64,000 nucleotides of DNA from Pontiella desulfatans (GTDB lineage: Bacteria; Verrucomicrobiota; Kiritimatiellia; Kiritimatiellales; Pontiellaceae): NCBI RefSeq assembly GCF_900890425.1, contig NZ_CAAHFG010000005.1:186001-250000 (forward strand), in the 5' to 3' direction. Positions 52,291 through 60,481 of the stretch are shown here, in pieces. Numbering within the stretch: the stretch's first letter is position 1; every line of letters begins with the position of its first letter. The notes beneath the pieces are model-generated. The model was given only the letters and a program-made list of their open reading frames with translations, was not told where the DNA came from and made no database searches. The position numbers were made by a program, and so were the translations under genes.

Positions 52291-53804
52291 ATGACCAACC
52301 CGCAACAACTGGTATCCAAACTTTGGAACTACTGCAATATTCTGCGCACGACGGTTTGTCGTACGGCGATTATGTCGAGCAGTTGACGTTTTTGCTATTC
52401 CTAAAAATGGCGGAGGAGCAGGCGCAGTTACGCGGTAAGCCGTCGGCGGTGCCGGAGGAATATGGCTGGCCGAGCCTGATGGAGCGCGACGGCGATGAGC
52501 TGGAGACGCATTATCGCCATGTGCTGGAAAACCTAGGCAAGCAAAAGGGCATGCTGGGGCTGATCTTTAAGAAGGCGCAGAACAAGATTCAGGATCCGGC
52601 CAAGCTTCGCCGCCTGATTGTGGAGCTGATCGACAAGGAGCAGTGGACATCGATTGCGTCGGACGTGAAGGGCGATGCCTACGAAGGGCTGCTGGAAAAG
52701 AACGCATCGGACGTGAAGGGCGGGGCCGGGCAATATTTTACCCCCCGCGCGCTGATTGCGGCCATGGTGGATGCGATGGCGCCGCAACCGGGGCAGACGA
52801 TCTGCGATCCGGCCTGCGGTACGGGCGGCTTTCTGCTGGCGGCGCATGATTATCTGGTAAAACACCACGAGCTCGACCGTGAGCAAAAGAAGGCGTTACG
52901 CAACGAAACCCTGTTCGGCATCGAGCTGGTGGACAGCGTAACCCGTCTCTGCGCCATGAACCTGCTGCTGCACGGCATTGGCGGTGATACAGATGCCAAG
53001 GAGCTGCCGGTAACCACCAAGGATGGATTGTCGGGCAAGCATGGTGAATACGACATGGTGCTGGCCAATCCGCCGTTCGGCAAAAAGAGCAGCGTCACCA
53101 TCGTGAACGAAGCCGGGGAACAGCAGAAGGAAGCGCTGATCATCAACCGCGACGATTTCTGGGCATCGACCAGCAACAAACAGCTCAACTTTCTCCAGCA
53201 CATTTTCACCATCCTCAAACAACATGGCCGCGCGGCGGTGGTGCTGCCGGACAACGTATTGTTCGAAGGCGGCGCCGGGGAAACCATCCGACGCGAGTTG
53301 CTGAAGCAGGCCGATGTGCATACCCTCCTACGCCTGCCGACCGGGATTTTCTACGCCCAGGGCGTAAAGGCCAACGTCGTCTTCTTCGACCGCAAACCCG
53401 CACAGGAAAAGCCGTGGACTTCCAAGCTCTGGATCTACGATCTGCGCACCAACATGCACTTCACCCTCAAAACAAACCCGCTCAAGCGCTCCGACCTCGA
53501 TGACTTCGTGAATTGCTATTTTGGTGGGGACGTATCTCCGCAGGCGTCCGCGGCGGGCTCGGAGAGCCAGCCCTACCTTGGCAACCGTCACGACCGCAAA
53601 GAAACTGACCGCTTCAAAAGCTTCGACTATGCCGACCTCGTAAAGCGCGACAAAGCCAATCTCGACATTTTCTGGCTCAAGGATGAATCCCTGGAAGACT
53701 CCGCCAACCTCCCCGATCCCGATGTCTTGGCCCTGGAGATCACCGAAGACCTAGAAGCCGCCCTCGAACAATTCGCCACCATCGCCGAGGATTTGAAGGA
53801 GTAA
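52291..53804 (+). pseudogene. hsdM: Type I modification methyltransferase with an N-terminal frameshift
   Basis: The start at 52291 is supported by AAGGAG 12 nt upstream and by the encoded 'MTNPQQLVSKLWNYCNILR'. After 'ILR' the frame must gain one base, near 52345-52351, to continue as '(D)DGLSYGDYVEQLTFLLFLKM', the standard HsdM sequence. As written, translation from 52291 stops early (TGA at 52384). A TTG at 52323 would give a protein lacking about 17 residues with no ribosome-binding site. The restored protein is about 504 residues with the SAM site 'DPACGTGGF' (Asp173) and 'NPPF' (Asn260). A 20-residue repeat insert lies before 'NRHDRKETDRF'. A sequencing error remains possible. Confidence 0.85.
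53523..53582 (+). repeat. GGTGGGG...CCCTACC element inserted in frame in hsdM
   Basis: Exactly 20 codons ('GGDVSPQASAAGSESQPYLG') separate 'NCYF' from 'NRHDRKETDRF', two segments that are nearly adjacent in typical HsdM proteins. The borders and the internal CTCCGCAGGCGTCC match the element in hsdS. Confidence 0.7.
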
Positions 53805-53957
53805 CGTGAAGGCAGATAAAAGCGGAAAGGAATAACAGTCGTTCGTTCGTGATCAAGTAGGATCAGGTGTAGCAACATCCTGTAGATCCTGTAATCCCGT
53901 CCCGCGAGCGTAGCGCTCCGATATTTTTCGAAGAAAACAATGACCAGCGGTCATGGT
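53805..53957. repeat. Intergenic repeat-like gap between convergent genes
   Basis: It contains a degenerate GATCAAGTAGGATCAGGTGT / CATCCTGTAGATCCTGTAAT pair of the GACAGGAT family (53851-53905). No gene is seen. Confidence 0.5.
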
Positions 53958-54893
53958 TCATTCCTTTTGCGCGAAGAAGGCTTCGGCGGTGTTGGAGCCT
54001 TGCAGGTATCCGTGCGAAACGAGGAAGGCGTCGGTTTTTTTGAGGGTGTCGAGGAAGGCGGGATTGCCCTTCTCTTTATAATTAAAGAAGCCGTGCCCCT
54101 GGCCTTCGTAGGGGACCAGTTCCACTGGGTTCCCCTTTTTCTTTGCCTGCCGGGTAAACAGTTCGGCGGAGGAAAACGGGACGGTCTTGTCGGCCGTGCC
54201 GTGGAATATGATGGTGGGTGGAATGCCGGAGCCAATGTGGTGGTAGGGCGAAAGCTGGTGGGAGGGGACTCCCATGCGAGCCTCCATGCCGGCAAGTTTT
54301 TTCGGGTTCCCGGAGTCATAGCCTTCCACCGGCGCGAGGACAAGGGCGGGGTTGAAGAGAACAAGCGCGTTGGGCAGGGCGCTGATGGAGGGGTCTTCGG
54401 TGGGGTCGTCGAAGGCGCTGATGGTGCCGAGCGCCCCGGCCAAATGGCCGCCGGCCGAGCCGCCGCCCGCCGCGATTCGGTTGGGATCGACGCCGAGGCG
54501 TTGGGCGTTTTGCCGCACCCAGCGGATGGCGGACTTGGCGTCGCTGAAGCAGGAGACCGCCTTTACGCCGTGGCGGCTTTTCACACGGTATTCGGCGCTC
54601 ATGGCCACCATGCCGCGCGAAGCGAGATAGGTGCACTGTTTTTCAAATTGCGAGGGGGAGCCGCTGTTCCATCCGCCGCCGAAAAAAAAGACGATGGCCG
54701 GACGCGCATCGCCTGCCTTGTGGCCGTTGGGCTCGAAGATATGGATGGGCAGTTTTACGCCATCGATGGATTTGTAGATTTCGGCCCGGGCGCCGGGCAG
54801 GGGGTTGGGGGCATCCTTGGGTGGGGCTGCGGAAACGGTTCCCGCCAAAAGCACCACCAGGCCGGAGATGATTGCAATATTCCTAATCTTCAT
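53958..54893 (-). CDS. Secreted alpha/beta-hydrolase esterase
   Basis: 311 residues with a signal peptide (MKIRNIAIISGLVVLLAGTVSAA). The likely catalytic triad is Ser146 in 'GGGSAGGH', Asp235 in 'HGTADKTVP' and His267 in 'GQGHGFF'. An oxyanion-hole-like 'FFFGGGWNSGS' replaces the usual HGGG. It resembles feruloyl/acetyl-type carbohydrate esterases and hormone-sensitive-lipase-like esterases. It probably removes ester groups from a polysaccharide. It runs opposite to the genes on both sides. Confidence 0.88.
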   Translation of the reverse strand: MKIRNIAIISGLVVLLAGTVSAAPPKDAPNPLPGARAEIYKSIDGVKLPIHIFEPNGHKAGDARPAIVFFFGGGWNSGSPSQFEKQCTYLASRGMVAMSAEYRVKSRHGVKAVSCFSDAKSAIRWVRQNAQRLGVDPNRIAAGGGSAGGHLAGALGTISAFDDPTEDPSISALPNALVLFNPALVLAPVEGYDSGNPKKLAGMEARMGVPSHQLSPYHHIGSGIPPTIIFHGTADKTVPFSSAELFTRQAKKKGNPVELVPYEGQGHGFFNYKEKGNPAFLDTLKKTDAFLVSHGYLQGSNTAEAFFAQKE

Positions 54894-55077
54894 GCGAAAC
54901 CTCGGTTATTGAATTCAAGTACGTGTTATGGAACAAAGGGCGGCGCGGTGCAACCCTATCGGGGCAAATGCCTCATATAAAAGCCATCTGACCGATTGCA
55001 GCCATAAAAAACAAGGGAAGGCATCGCGCTGTCCAAAATGGGCCGACAATTGGCTTGGTGTCCAAACCCTTTTAGGT

Positions 55078-55087
55078 TAAACGTTTA
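55078..55087. promoter_or_regulatory. TAAACGTTTA palindrome upstream of a sulfatase remnant
   Basis: A perfect 10-bp dyad within GGTTAAACGTTTATTC, 20 bp before the start codon. A related TAAAGCGTTTATTC occurs at 58640-58653, just upstream of the sulfatase at 58674. It could be a LacI-type operator shared by both transcripts. The rest of the gap 54894-55107 holds no gene. Confidence 0.4.
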
Positions 55088-55107
55088 TTCTTTATGAGAG
55101 GTGAACA

Positions 55108-55377
55108 ATGAAATATGGTGTTGTGTGTTTGTTTTTAGTGAATTCGCTGCTGGTTGGGGCGGGGGCGTCGAAGGTCCTGCCGAACATTGTGGTGATTGTG
55201 GCCGACGACCAGGGCGATGCGGATGTGAGCTATAATCCGCTCCATCCGCCGGAGGAGGAAACGCTCTACGCCGACTGGTTCGCGCAGATGGCCGAACCGG
55301 CCAAGGGCTCCAAGCACTACGACCCAACGGGGGGCGGCAAAAAGAAAAAGAAGGCGAAGGGGAAGACGGGTGAGTAG
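55108..55377 (+). pseudogene. Internally deleted sulfatase (N- and C-terminal ends only)
   Basis: The first ~50 codons are a normal S1 sulfatase start: signal peptide 'MKYGVVCLFLVNSLLVGAGA', then 'LPNIVVIVADDQGDADVSYNP'. After 'LHPPEEE' the sequence jumps in frame to 'TLYADWFAQMAEPAKGSKHYDP' and a Lys-rich tail. That reads like the far C-terminus of a sulfatase. The formylglycine motif and the whole catalytic core are missing, roughly 400 codons. The 89-residue product cannot be an active sulfatase. It retains an intact ribosome-binding site (GAGAGGTG). Confidence 0.8.
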
Positions 55378-55420
55378 TTTCCGGAGCGGGAAGGCTGCCC
55401 CGATCCCAAGCTTCCGTTGG

Positions 55421-57601
55421 ATGAAGGGCGTTCTGGGTTGGGTTGTTTTGGTTTCGGGGCTCCGGTTGGTTGCGGAGGCCGGCGAGATCCGTGCGATGAC
55501 GTTCAACGTCCGCTACCCGGCGCCGCAGGACCTCAACGAGAAATCGTGGGACCTCCGCAAGGATCTGGTGATTGCGTCCATCAAGAAGCACAGGCCCGAC
55601 TTCCTCGGCACGCAGGAAATCGTGGCGGAATATCTACCCTTCCTCGAAAAGGAATTGCCGGAATATGCCCACATCGGGCGTTTCCGCAAGGGGGACGGCG
55701 ACCGGTTCGACGAATGCTCGAAAATATTCTACCGCAAGGACTGCTGGGAGATCGTGGGGAACGACCACGGTTCGTTCCAGTTGTCCGACACGCCGGAGGT
55801 GGTCGGATCCCGGGATTGGACGAGCATGGCGCGGGTGACGAGCTGGGCGCGCTTCCGCCGGATGGGCACCGGCGAAACCCTTTATGTCTTCAACACCCAC
55901 TGGGACCACCGCACCGGGCGGGACGAGTCTTCGCGCCTGTGCGCGGAACGCATCGCCGCACGCAAGGCCCCGGACGATCCCGTGATCTTCATGGGCGACT
56001 TCAACCGCTACCAGGAAACAAACCCCATGCGCCATCTACTGGGTGAAAAGGTGTATGGAACGGAGCCGCCCATCGCAATGGCCGACACCGATCCCGGAGT
56101 GCAAAAAATCGACCATGTTCTGGTATGGCCGAAGAGCGCAAAGGTGATCAAGGCCGGGGTTGTGAAGGACCGCTACGATGCGGGGGCGCACAAACACGTG
56201 CGCCCGTCCGACCACGATCCCACGTTGGCGATCATCGATTTCCAGGCCAGGCGCCCCAACGTGGTGCTGATCCTGGCCGACGACCTCGGCTACGGCGACC
56301 TGTCCTGCTACGGGCAGCAGAACCATCAAACGCCGGCCATCGACCGGTTGGCCGCCGAAGGGGTGCGGGCAACGGATTTCTACGTGCCGGTTCCGTATTG
56401 CGCCCCGTCGCGCGCGGCGCTGCTCACCGGGCGGCATCCCTTCCGCAACGGCCTGACCCGCAATCCGCATCCGGGCATTCACGACGATCGCGGCCTGCGG
56501 CCCGAAGAGATCACGCTGGCCGAGGTGTTCCGGCAGGCGGGCTATGCAACAACCTGCATCGGGAAATGGCACCTCGGCCACACCGCGGCATTCCACCCGA
56601 CGCAGCAGGGCTTTGATGAATATTACGGCATCCTCTATTCCAACGACATGCTTCCGGTCCAGGTCTGGGAGAACCACAAGGTGGTGGAGAATCCGGCCGA
56701 GCAGACCTTGCTGACCCAACGCTACACCGAACGCGCAACGGACTTCATCGAACGGAATTCGGACAAACCGTTCTTCCTGTACCTGCCCCATGCCATGCCG
56801 CACAAGCCGCTGGCGGCTTCGGCTCAATTCCATACGCCCGAAACGCCGGACGACCTCTATGCCGACGTGATCCGGGAGCTGGATGGGTCGGTGGCAACCA
56901 TCCGCCAAGCCCTCGAATCCGCTGGGGTGTTGGAGCAAACCATCTTGATCTTCCTGTCGGACAACGGGCCCCATTACGGCGGCAGCACCGGCGGGCTCAA
57001 GGGGAAGAAGGCCACCTCGTGGGAAGGCGGCATCCGGGTTCCGTTCCTCCTGCGCTATCCCGGGGCGTTCCCCGCCGGGCAGGTGGTTTCAACGCCGCTG
57101 AGTTCGCTCGATCTCTTCCCGACCTTGCTGGGGCTAACCGGGGTGCCCATGCCCGCCGGCTTGAAGATCGATGGCGAAAACATTACGGAGGTACTCCAGG
57201 GAACCACGGATACGCACGGCCCGATCTTCAGCGCGCACAACGAAGAAATCATGACCATTCGCAAGGGCGGCTGGAAGCTCTTCGTCCAGGAACCCCGCTA
57301 TCTTTCGAAGCGGGATCTAAACCCGGACTATGTCGATCGCGTCTGGCCCAATGGCATCACGATTCTCGGGCAGAGGGAACAACCGACCTCGATGCAATAC
57401 CCGGGGGTTCCGCCCATGCCGCTGGGCAATCCCCGTCCCTTGTTCAATCTGGCCGCGGATTCATCCGAAATGACGGACGTGTCGGGGGCCCATCCCGAAA
57501 TCGTTGAGCAACTAACCGCGGAATGCCAGCGGTTCCTGGCATCCATGCCAGGGTATACAAACACGAACGGGGAAGCATCCCCGGATAAAGGACAACCATG
57601 A
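55421..57601 (+). CDS. Fusion of an endonuclease/exonuclease/phosphatase domain and an S1 sulfatase
   Basis: Start taken at ATG 55421, which gives a signal peptide (MKGVLGWVVLVSGLRLVAEAG). A GTG at 55370, coupled to the preceding remnant, would add 17 residues. The 726-residue protein first shows an EEP domain (about 20-280): 'MTFNVRYPAPQ', 'FLGTQE', 'NTHWDHRTGRDESSRL', 'FMGDFNRYQ' and 'RPSDHDPTLAII', all metal and catalytic residues in place. The sulfatase follows at once with no linker or second signal ('RRPNVVLILADDLGYGD'). It has C327-A-P-S-R, 'GKWHLGH' and 'LSDNGPH'. Both domains seem complete, so the enzyme may act as a phosphodiesterase and sulfatase on one substrate, or be the product of a fusing deletion. 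Confidence 0.87.
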   Translation: MKGVLGWVVLVSGLRLVAEAGEIRAMTFNVRYPAPQDLNEKSWDLRKDLVIASIKKHRPDFLGTQEIVAEYLPFLEKELPEYAHIGRFRKGDGDRFDECSKIFYRKDCWEIVGNDHGSFQLSDTPEVVGSRDWTSMARVTSWARFRRMGTGETLYVFNTHWDHRTGRDESSRLCAERIAARKAPDDPVIFMGDFNRYQETNPMRHLLGEKVYGTEPPIAMADTDPGVQKIDHVLVWPKSAKVIKAGVVKDRYDAGAHKHVRPSDHDPTLAIIDFQARRPNVVLILADDLGYGDLSCYGQQNHQTPAIDRLAAEGVRATDFYVPVPYCAPSRAALLTGRHPFRNGLTRNPHPGIHDDRGLRPEEITLAEVFRQAGYATTCIGKWHLGHTAAFHPTQQGFDEYYGILYSNDMLPVQVWENHKVVENPAEQTLLTQRYTERATDFIERNSDKPFFLYLPHAMPHKPLAASAQFHTPETPDDLYADVIRELDGSVATIRQALESAGVLEQTILIFLSDNGPHYGGSTGGLKGKKATSWEGGIRVPFLLRYPGAFPAGQVVSTPLSSLDLFPTLLGLTGVPMPAGLKIDGENITEVLQGTTDTHGPIFSAHNEEIMTIRKGGWKLFVQEPRYLSKRDLNPDYVDRVWPNGITILGQREQPTSMQYPGVPPMPLGNPRPLFNLAADSSEMTDVSGAHPEIVEQLTAECQRFLASMPGYTNTNGEASPDKGQP

Positions 57602-58581
57602 ACTATTCGGAAACACGCAATGAAACCATGCTCTACAACCGGGTGGGCCGCAGCGGCTTGAAGCTGCCGGCGATCTCGCTCGGGATGTGGCATAATTTCG
57701 GGGAAGGCGAAAACCTCGCCAACCAAGCGGCACTGCTGCGCACCGCCTTCGATGCGGGGATCACCCATTTCGATTTGGCCGACAACTATGGCGGCGGATT
57801 CGCCGAGGTGAACGTCGGCAACATGCTGAAGTCCGATTTCGAGGGGCACCGCGACGAGCTGGTCATTTCCACCAAGGCGGGGCATCGCATGTGGAGCGGG
57901 CCCTATGGCGACTGGGGCAGCCGGAAACATATCATGGCCGGGATAGACCAAAGCCTGGAACGGCTTCAGCTCGACTATGTCGATATCTTCTACCATCACC
58001 GCCCGGATCCCGAAACACCGATGGAGGAAACGGCGCAGGCCTTGGCCGATGTGGTTCGGCAGGGCAAGGCGCTATACGTCGGGATCTCCAATTATTATGG
58101 CGCGCCTTCCCGGCGCATGGTCGCGTTGCTCAAGGAGTTCGGCGCGCCCTGCCTGCTCAACCAGCTTCCGTTCAACATGTTCGACCGCAATGCCGCCGAA
58201 TCCGGCGAGTTCCAGGGCTTGGTTGAAGATGGCGTCGGGGCCATCACCTTCAGCCCGCTCGCGCAGGGGCTGCTCTCGGCGCGCTACCTCCATGGAGTCC
58301 CGGCGGACTCGCGCGCGGCAACGGAAGGAACCTGCCTCGATCGGGAGCGCGTGAGCGACGAACTGTTGGAAAAAGTCCGTGCGTTGAACGAAATTGCACG
58401 GCAACGCGGGCAGAGCCTGGCCCAGATGGCACTTTGCTGGAACCTGGATTTTGCTCCCGTGGCCTCCGTTTTGATCGGCGCGAGCCGGCCGGAGCAACTG
58501 GTTGAAAACACGAAGGCGCTGGAGAACCGGACGTTTTCCGGGGAAGAGCGGAGCTTGATCGATTCCTTGACTGCGGCATAG
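57598..58581 (+). CDS. Aldo/keto reductase (YghZ-like)
   Basis: 327 residues, overlapping the fusion gene by 4 nt. The catalytic tetrad of aldo/keto reductases is visible: Asp59 and Tyr64 in 'FDLADNYG', Lys93 in 'STKAGH', and His134 in 'FYHHRPD'. The NADPH-binding tail ('VLIGASRPEQLVENTKAL') is present. The closest described relatives are L-glyceraldehyde-3-phosphate/methylglyoxal reductases. There is no signal peptide. Its coupling to an exported sulfatase suggests it reduces a released sugar or aldehyde after uptake. Confidence 0.9.
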   Translation: MNYSETRNETMLYNRVGRSGLKLPAISLGMWHNFGEGENLANQAALLRTAFDAGITHFDLADNYGGGFAEVNVGNMLKSDFEGHRDELVISTKAGHRMWSGPYGDWGSRKHIMAGIDQSLERLQLDYVDIFYHHRPDPETPMEETAQALADVVRQGKALYVGISNYYGAPSRRMVALLKEFGAPCLLNQLPFNMFDRNAAESGEFQGLVEDGVGAITFSPLAQGLLSARYLHGVPADSRAATEGTCLDRERVSDELLEKVRALNEIARQRGQSLAQMALCWNLDFAPVASVLIGASRPEQLVENTKALENRTFSGEERSLIDSLTAA

Positions 58582-58673
58582 GTTTTCCGGGGCCGCCTCC
58601 GGTAAATTAATGGCCTTGCTTGTCTGATTCCTTTGGGCCTAAAGCGTTTATTCAATTACTGGGAGCGGATGGC

Positions 58674-60443
58674 GTGAAACGAGTGGTCTCGAAATATATG
58701 GTGTTCGGCGCGATCGGCGCGTTGGTTTCGGTGGCGGGGCATGCCGCTTCATCGAAGCCGAACGTGGTGGTCATCCTCACCGACGACCAGGGCTGGGGCG
58801 ATCTGGGCATCAACGGGAACACGGCGATCCACACGCCGAACATCGACCGCATGGCGCTCGCGGGGGCGCGCTTCGACCGTTTTTTCGTGAGCCCGGTTTG
58901 TTCCCCGACGCGCGCGGAGTTTCTGACCGGGCGGCACCATGTACGCTGCGGGGTATACAGCACGTCCGCCGGCGGGGAGCGGATCAATGCCGACGAGACC
59001 TTGATCGCGGAGCTCTTCAAGCGCGGGGGCTACAAAACGGCGGCGTTTGGCAAGTGGCACAGCGGGATGCAGGCCCCGTACCATCCCAACACGCGCGGCT
59101 TCGACGAGTTCTATGGGTTTTGCTCCGGCCACTGGGGCGACTATTTCAGCCCGATGCTCGACCATAACGGCGACATCGTTTCGGGCAACGGCTATGTGAA
59201 CGACGATTTCACCGAACGGGCGATGGACTTTATCGCCACCCACCGCGCGGCTCCGTTCTTGGTCTATCTTCCGCTCAACACGCCGCATTCGCCCATGCAG
59301 GTTCCCGACCGGTGGTGGGACAAGTTCAAGGATATGGAGCTGACCCAGGAGCATCGGGACCGGAACAAGGAAAACATCGACCACACCCGCGCCGCGCTGG
59401 CCATGTGTGAGAACATCGATTGGAACGTGGGCCGCTTGCTCGCCAAGCTCGATGAATTGAAGCTCGCGGAAAATACCATCGTGGTCTATTTCTCCGACAA
59501 CGGCCCGAACGGGAAACGGTGGAACGGCGACATGCGCGGACAGAAGGGATCGACCGACGAAGGCGGGGTGCGCTCCCCGTTGTTCATTCGCTGGCCCGCA
59601 AAAATCAGGCCCGGAACCGAAGTGCTGCCGATCTGTTCGGCCTACGATCTGCTGCCGACCCTGGCCGAGCTGTGCGGGGTGCCGTTGGCAGGAACCCAGC
59701 CGCTGGATGGAACCAGCCTCAAGCCGTTGCTGCTTGGCCAGACCGCCGGATGGAAGGAGCGGACGCTGGTGCACTATTGGCGAAATATTTCGGTTCGAAC
59801 CCAGCGCCATCGCCTGGACTACAAGGGTAATCTCTACGACATGGTGGCCGATCCCGGCCAACGGAAACCGGTCAACGGCGAAGCTCCCGAGACCGCCGCA
59901 TCGCTGGCCGCGTTCGCGGAAAATTGGCGCACTCAAATGTTGGCGGAGCATGGCAAGGCGTTCGACGGCCGCCCGTTCGTGATCGGCCATCCGGGAGCGC
60001 CCATCACCCAGATTCCCGCGCGCGACGGCGTGGGCCTTGGCGGAATCAAACGCTCGAGCAGGCATCCCAACGACTCCTTTTTCACCCACTGGAAAAACAA
60101 GGACGACGCCATCGAGTGGAATTGCGAAGTGGGCCAGGGCGGAACCTACCAGGTCGAGCTGTTCTATACCTGCCCCGCCGCCGACGTCGGATCGACCGTT
60201 GAACTGGCGTTCAACGCGGCCGTGTTGACCGGGAAAATCGTGGAGGCGCACGATCCGCCGCTGGAAGGCATGGAGCTGGACCGTGTTCCGCGCAGCGAAT
60301 CCTACAACAAGGACTTCAAGCGGATGACGCTGGGTAGAATCCAGCTGCAAAAGGGCCCCGGAACACTCAGGCTCCGGGCCTTGGATATTCCCGGCGAAGG
60401 GGTCATGGACTTCCGGCTCATGCTGTTGACGCGGGTGGACTGA
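58674..60443 (+). CDS. Secreted S1 sulfatase with C-terminal beta domain
   Basis: The GTG at 58674 is preferred because GGGAG lies 8 nt upstream and a signal peptide follows (MKRVVSKYMVFGAIGALVSVAGHAA). A TTG at 58620 would be the furthest possible start. 589 residues. 'ILTDDQGWGD', C76-S-P-T-R, 'GKWHSG' and 'FSDNGPN' are all standard. The C-terminal ~130 residues form a beta-rich accessory region ('GGTYQVELFYTCPAADVGS', 'KGPGTLRLRAL'). It belongs to the arylsulfatase-A-like set common in marine polysaccharide degraders. Confidence 0.92.
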   Translation: MKRVVSKYMVFGAIGALVSVAGHAASSKPNVVVILTDDQGWGDLGINGNTAIHTPNIDRMALAGARFDRFFVSPVCSPTRAEFLTGRHHVRCGVYSTSAGGERINADETLIAELFKRGGYKTAAFGKWHSGMQAPYHPNTRGFDEFYGFCSGHWGDYFSPMLDHNGDIVSGNGYVNDDFTERAMDFIATHRAAPFLVYLPLNTPHSPMQVPDRWWDKFKDMELTQEHRDRNKENIDHTRAALAMCENIDWNVGRLLAKLDELKLAENTIVVYFSDNGPNGKRWNGDMRGQKGSTDEGGVRSPLFIRWPAKIRPGTEVLPICSAYDLLPTLAELCGVPLAGTQPLDGTSLKPLLLGQTAGWKERTLVHYWRNISVRTQRHRLDYKGNLYDMVADPGQRKPVNGEAPETAASLAAFAENWRTQMLAEHGKAFDGRPFVIGHPGAPITQIPARDGVGLGGIKRSSRHPNDSFFTHWKNKDDAIEWNCEVGQGGTYQVELFYTCPAADVGSTVELAFNAAVLTGKIVEAHDPPLEGMELDRVPRSESYNKDFKRMTLGRIQLQKGPGTLRLRALDIPGEGVMDFRLMLLTRVD

Positions 60444-60481
60444 ATGTGGAACTGTGGATAAACCTATAATGGAGACCGAAC

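Noticed and set aside
52315-52327. TCCAAACTTTGGA in hsdM as another member of the TTCCAA repeat family
   Set aside because: It encodes the conserved 'SKLWNY' of HsdM, so the symmetry is probably coincidental.
53940-54980. 346-codon plus-strand open frame
   Set aside because: Shadow of the minus-strand esterase, which has a signal peptide and a full catalytic triad.
58749-60350. 533-codon minus-strand open frame
   Set aside because: Antisense shadow of the sulfatase at 58674, with no recognisable domain.
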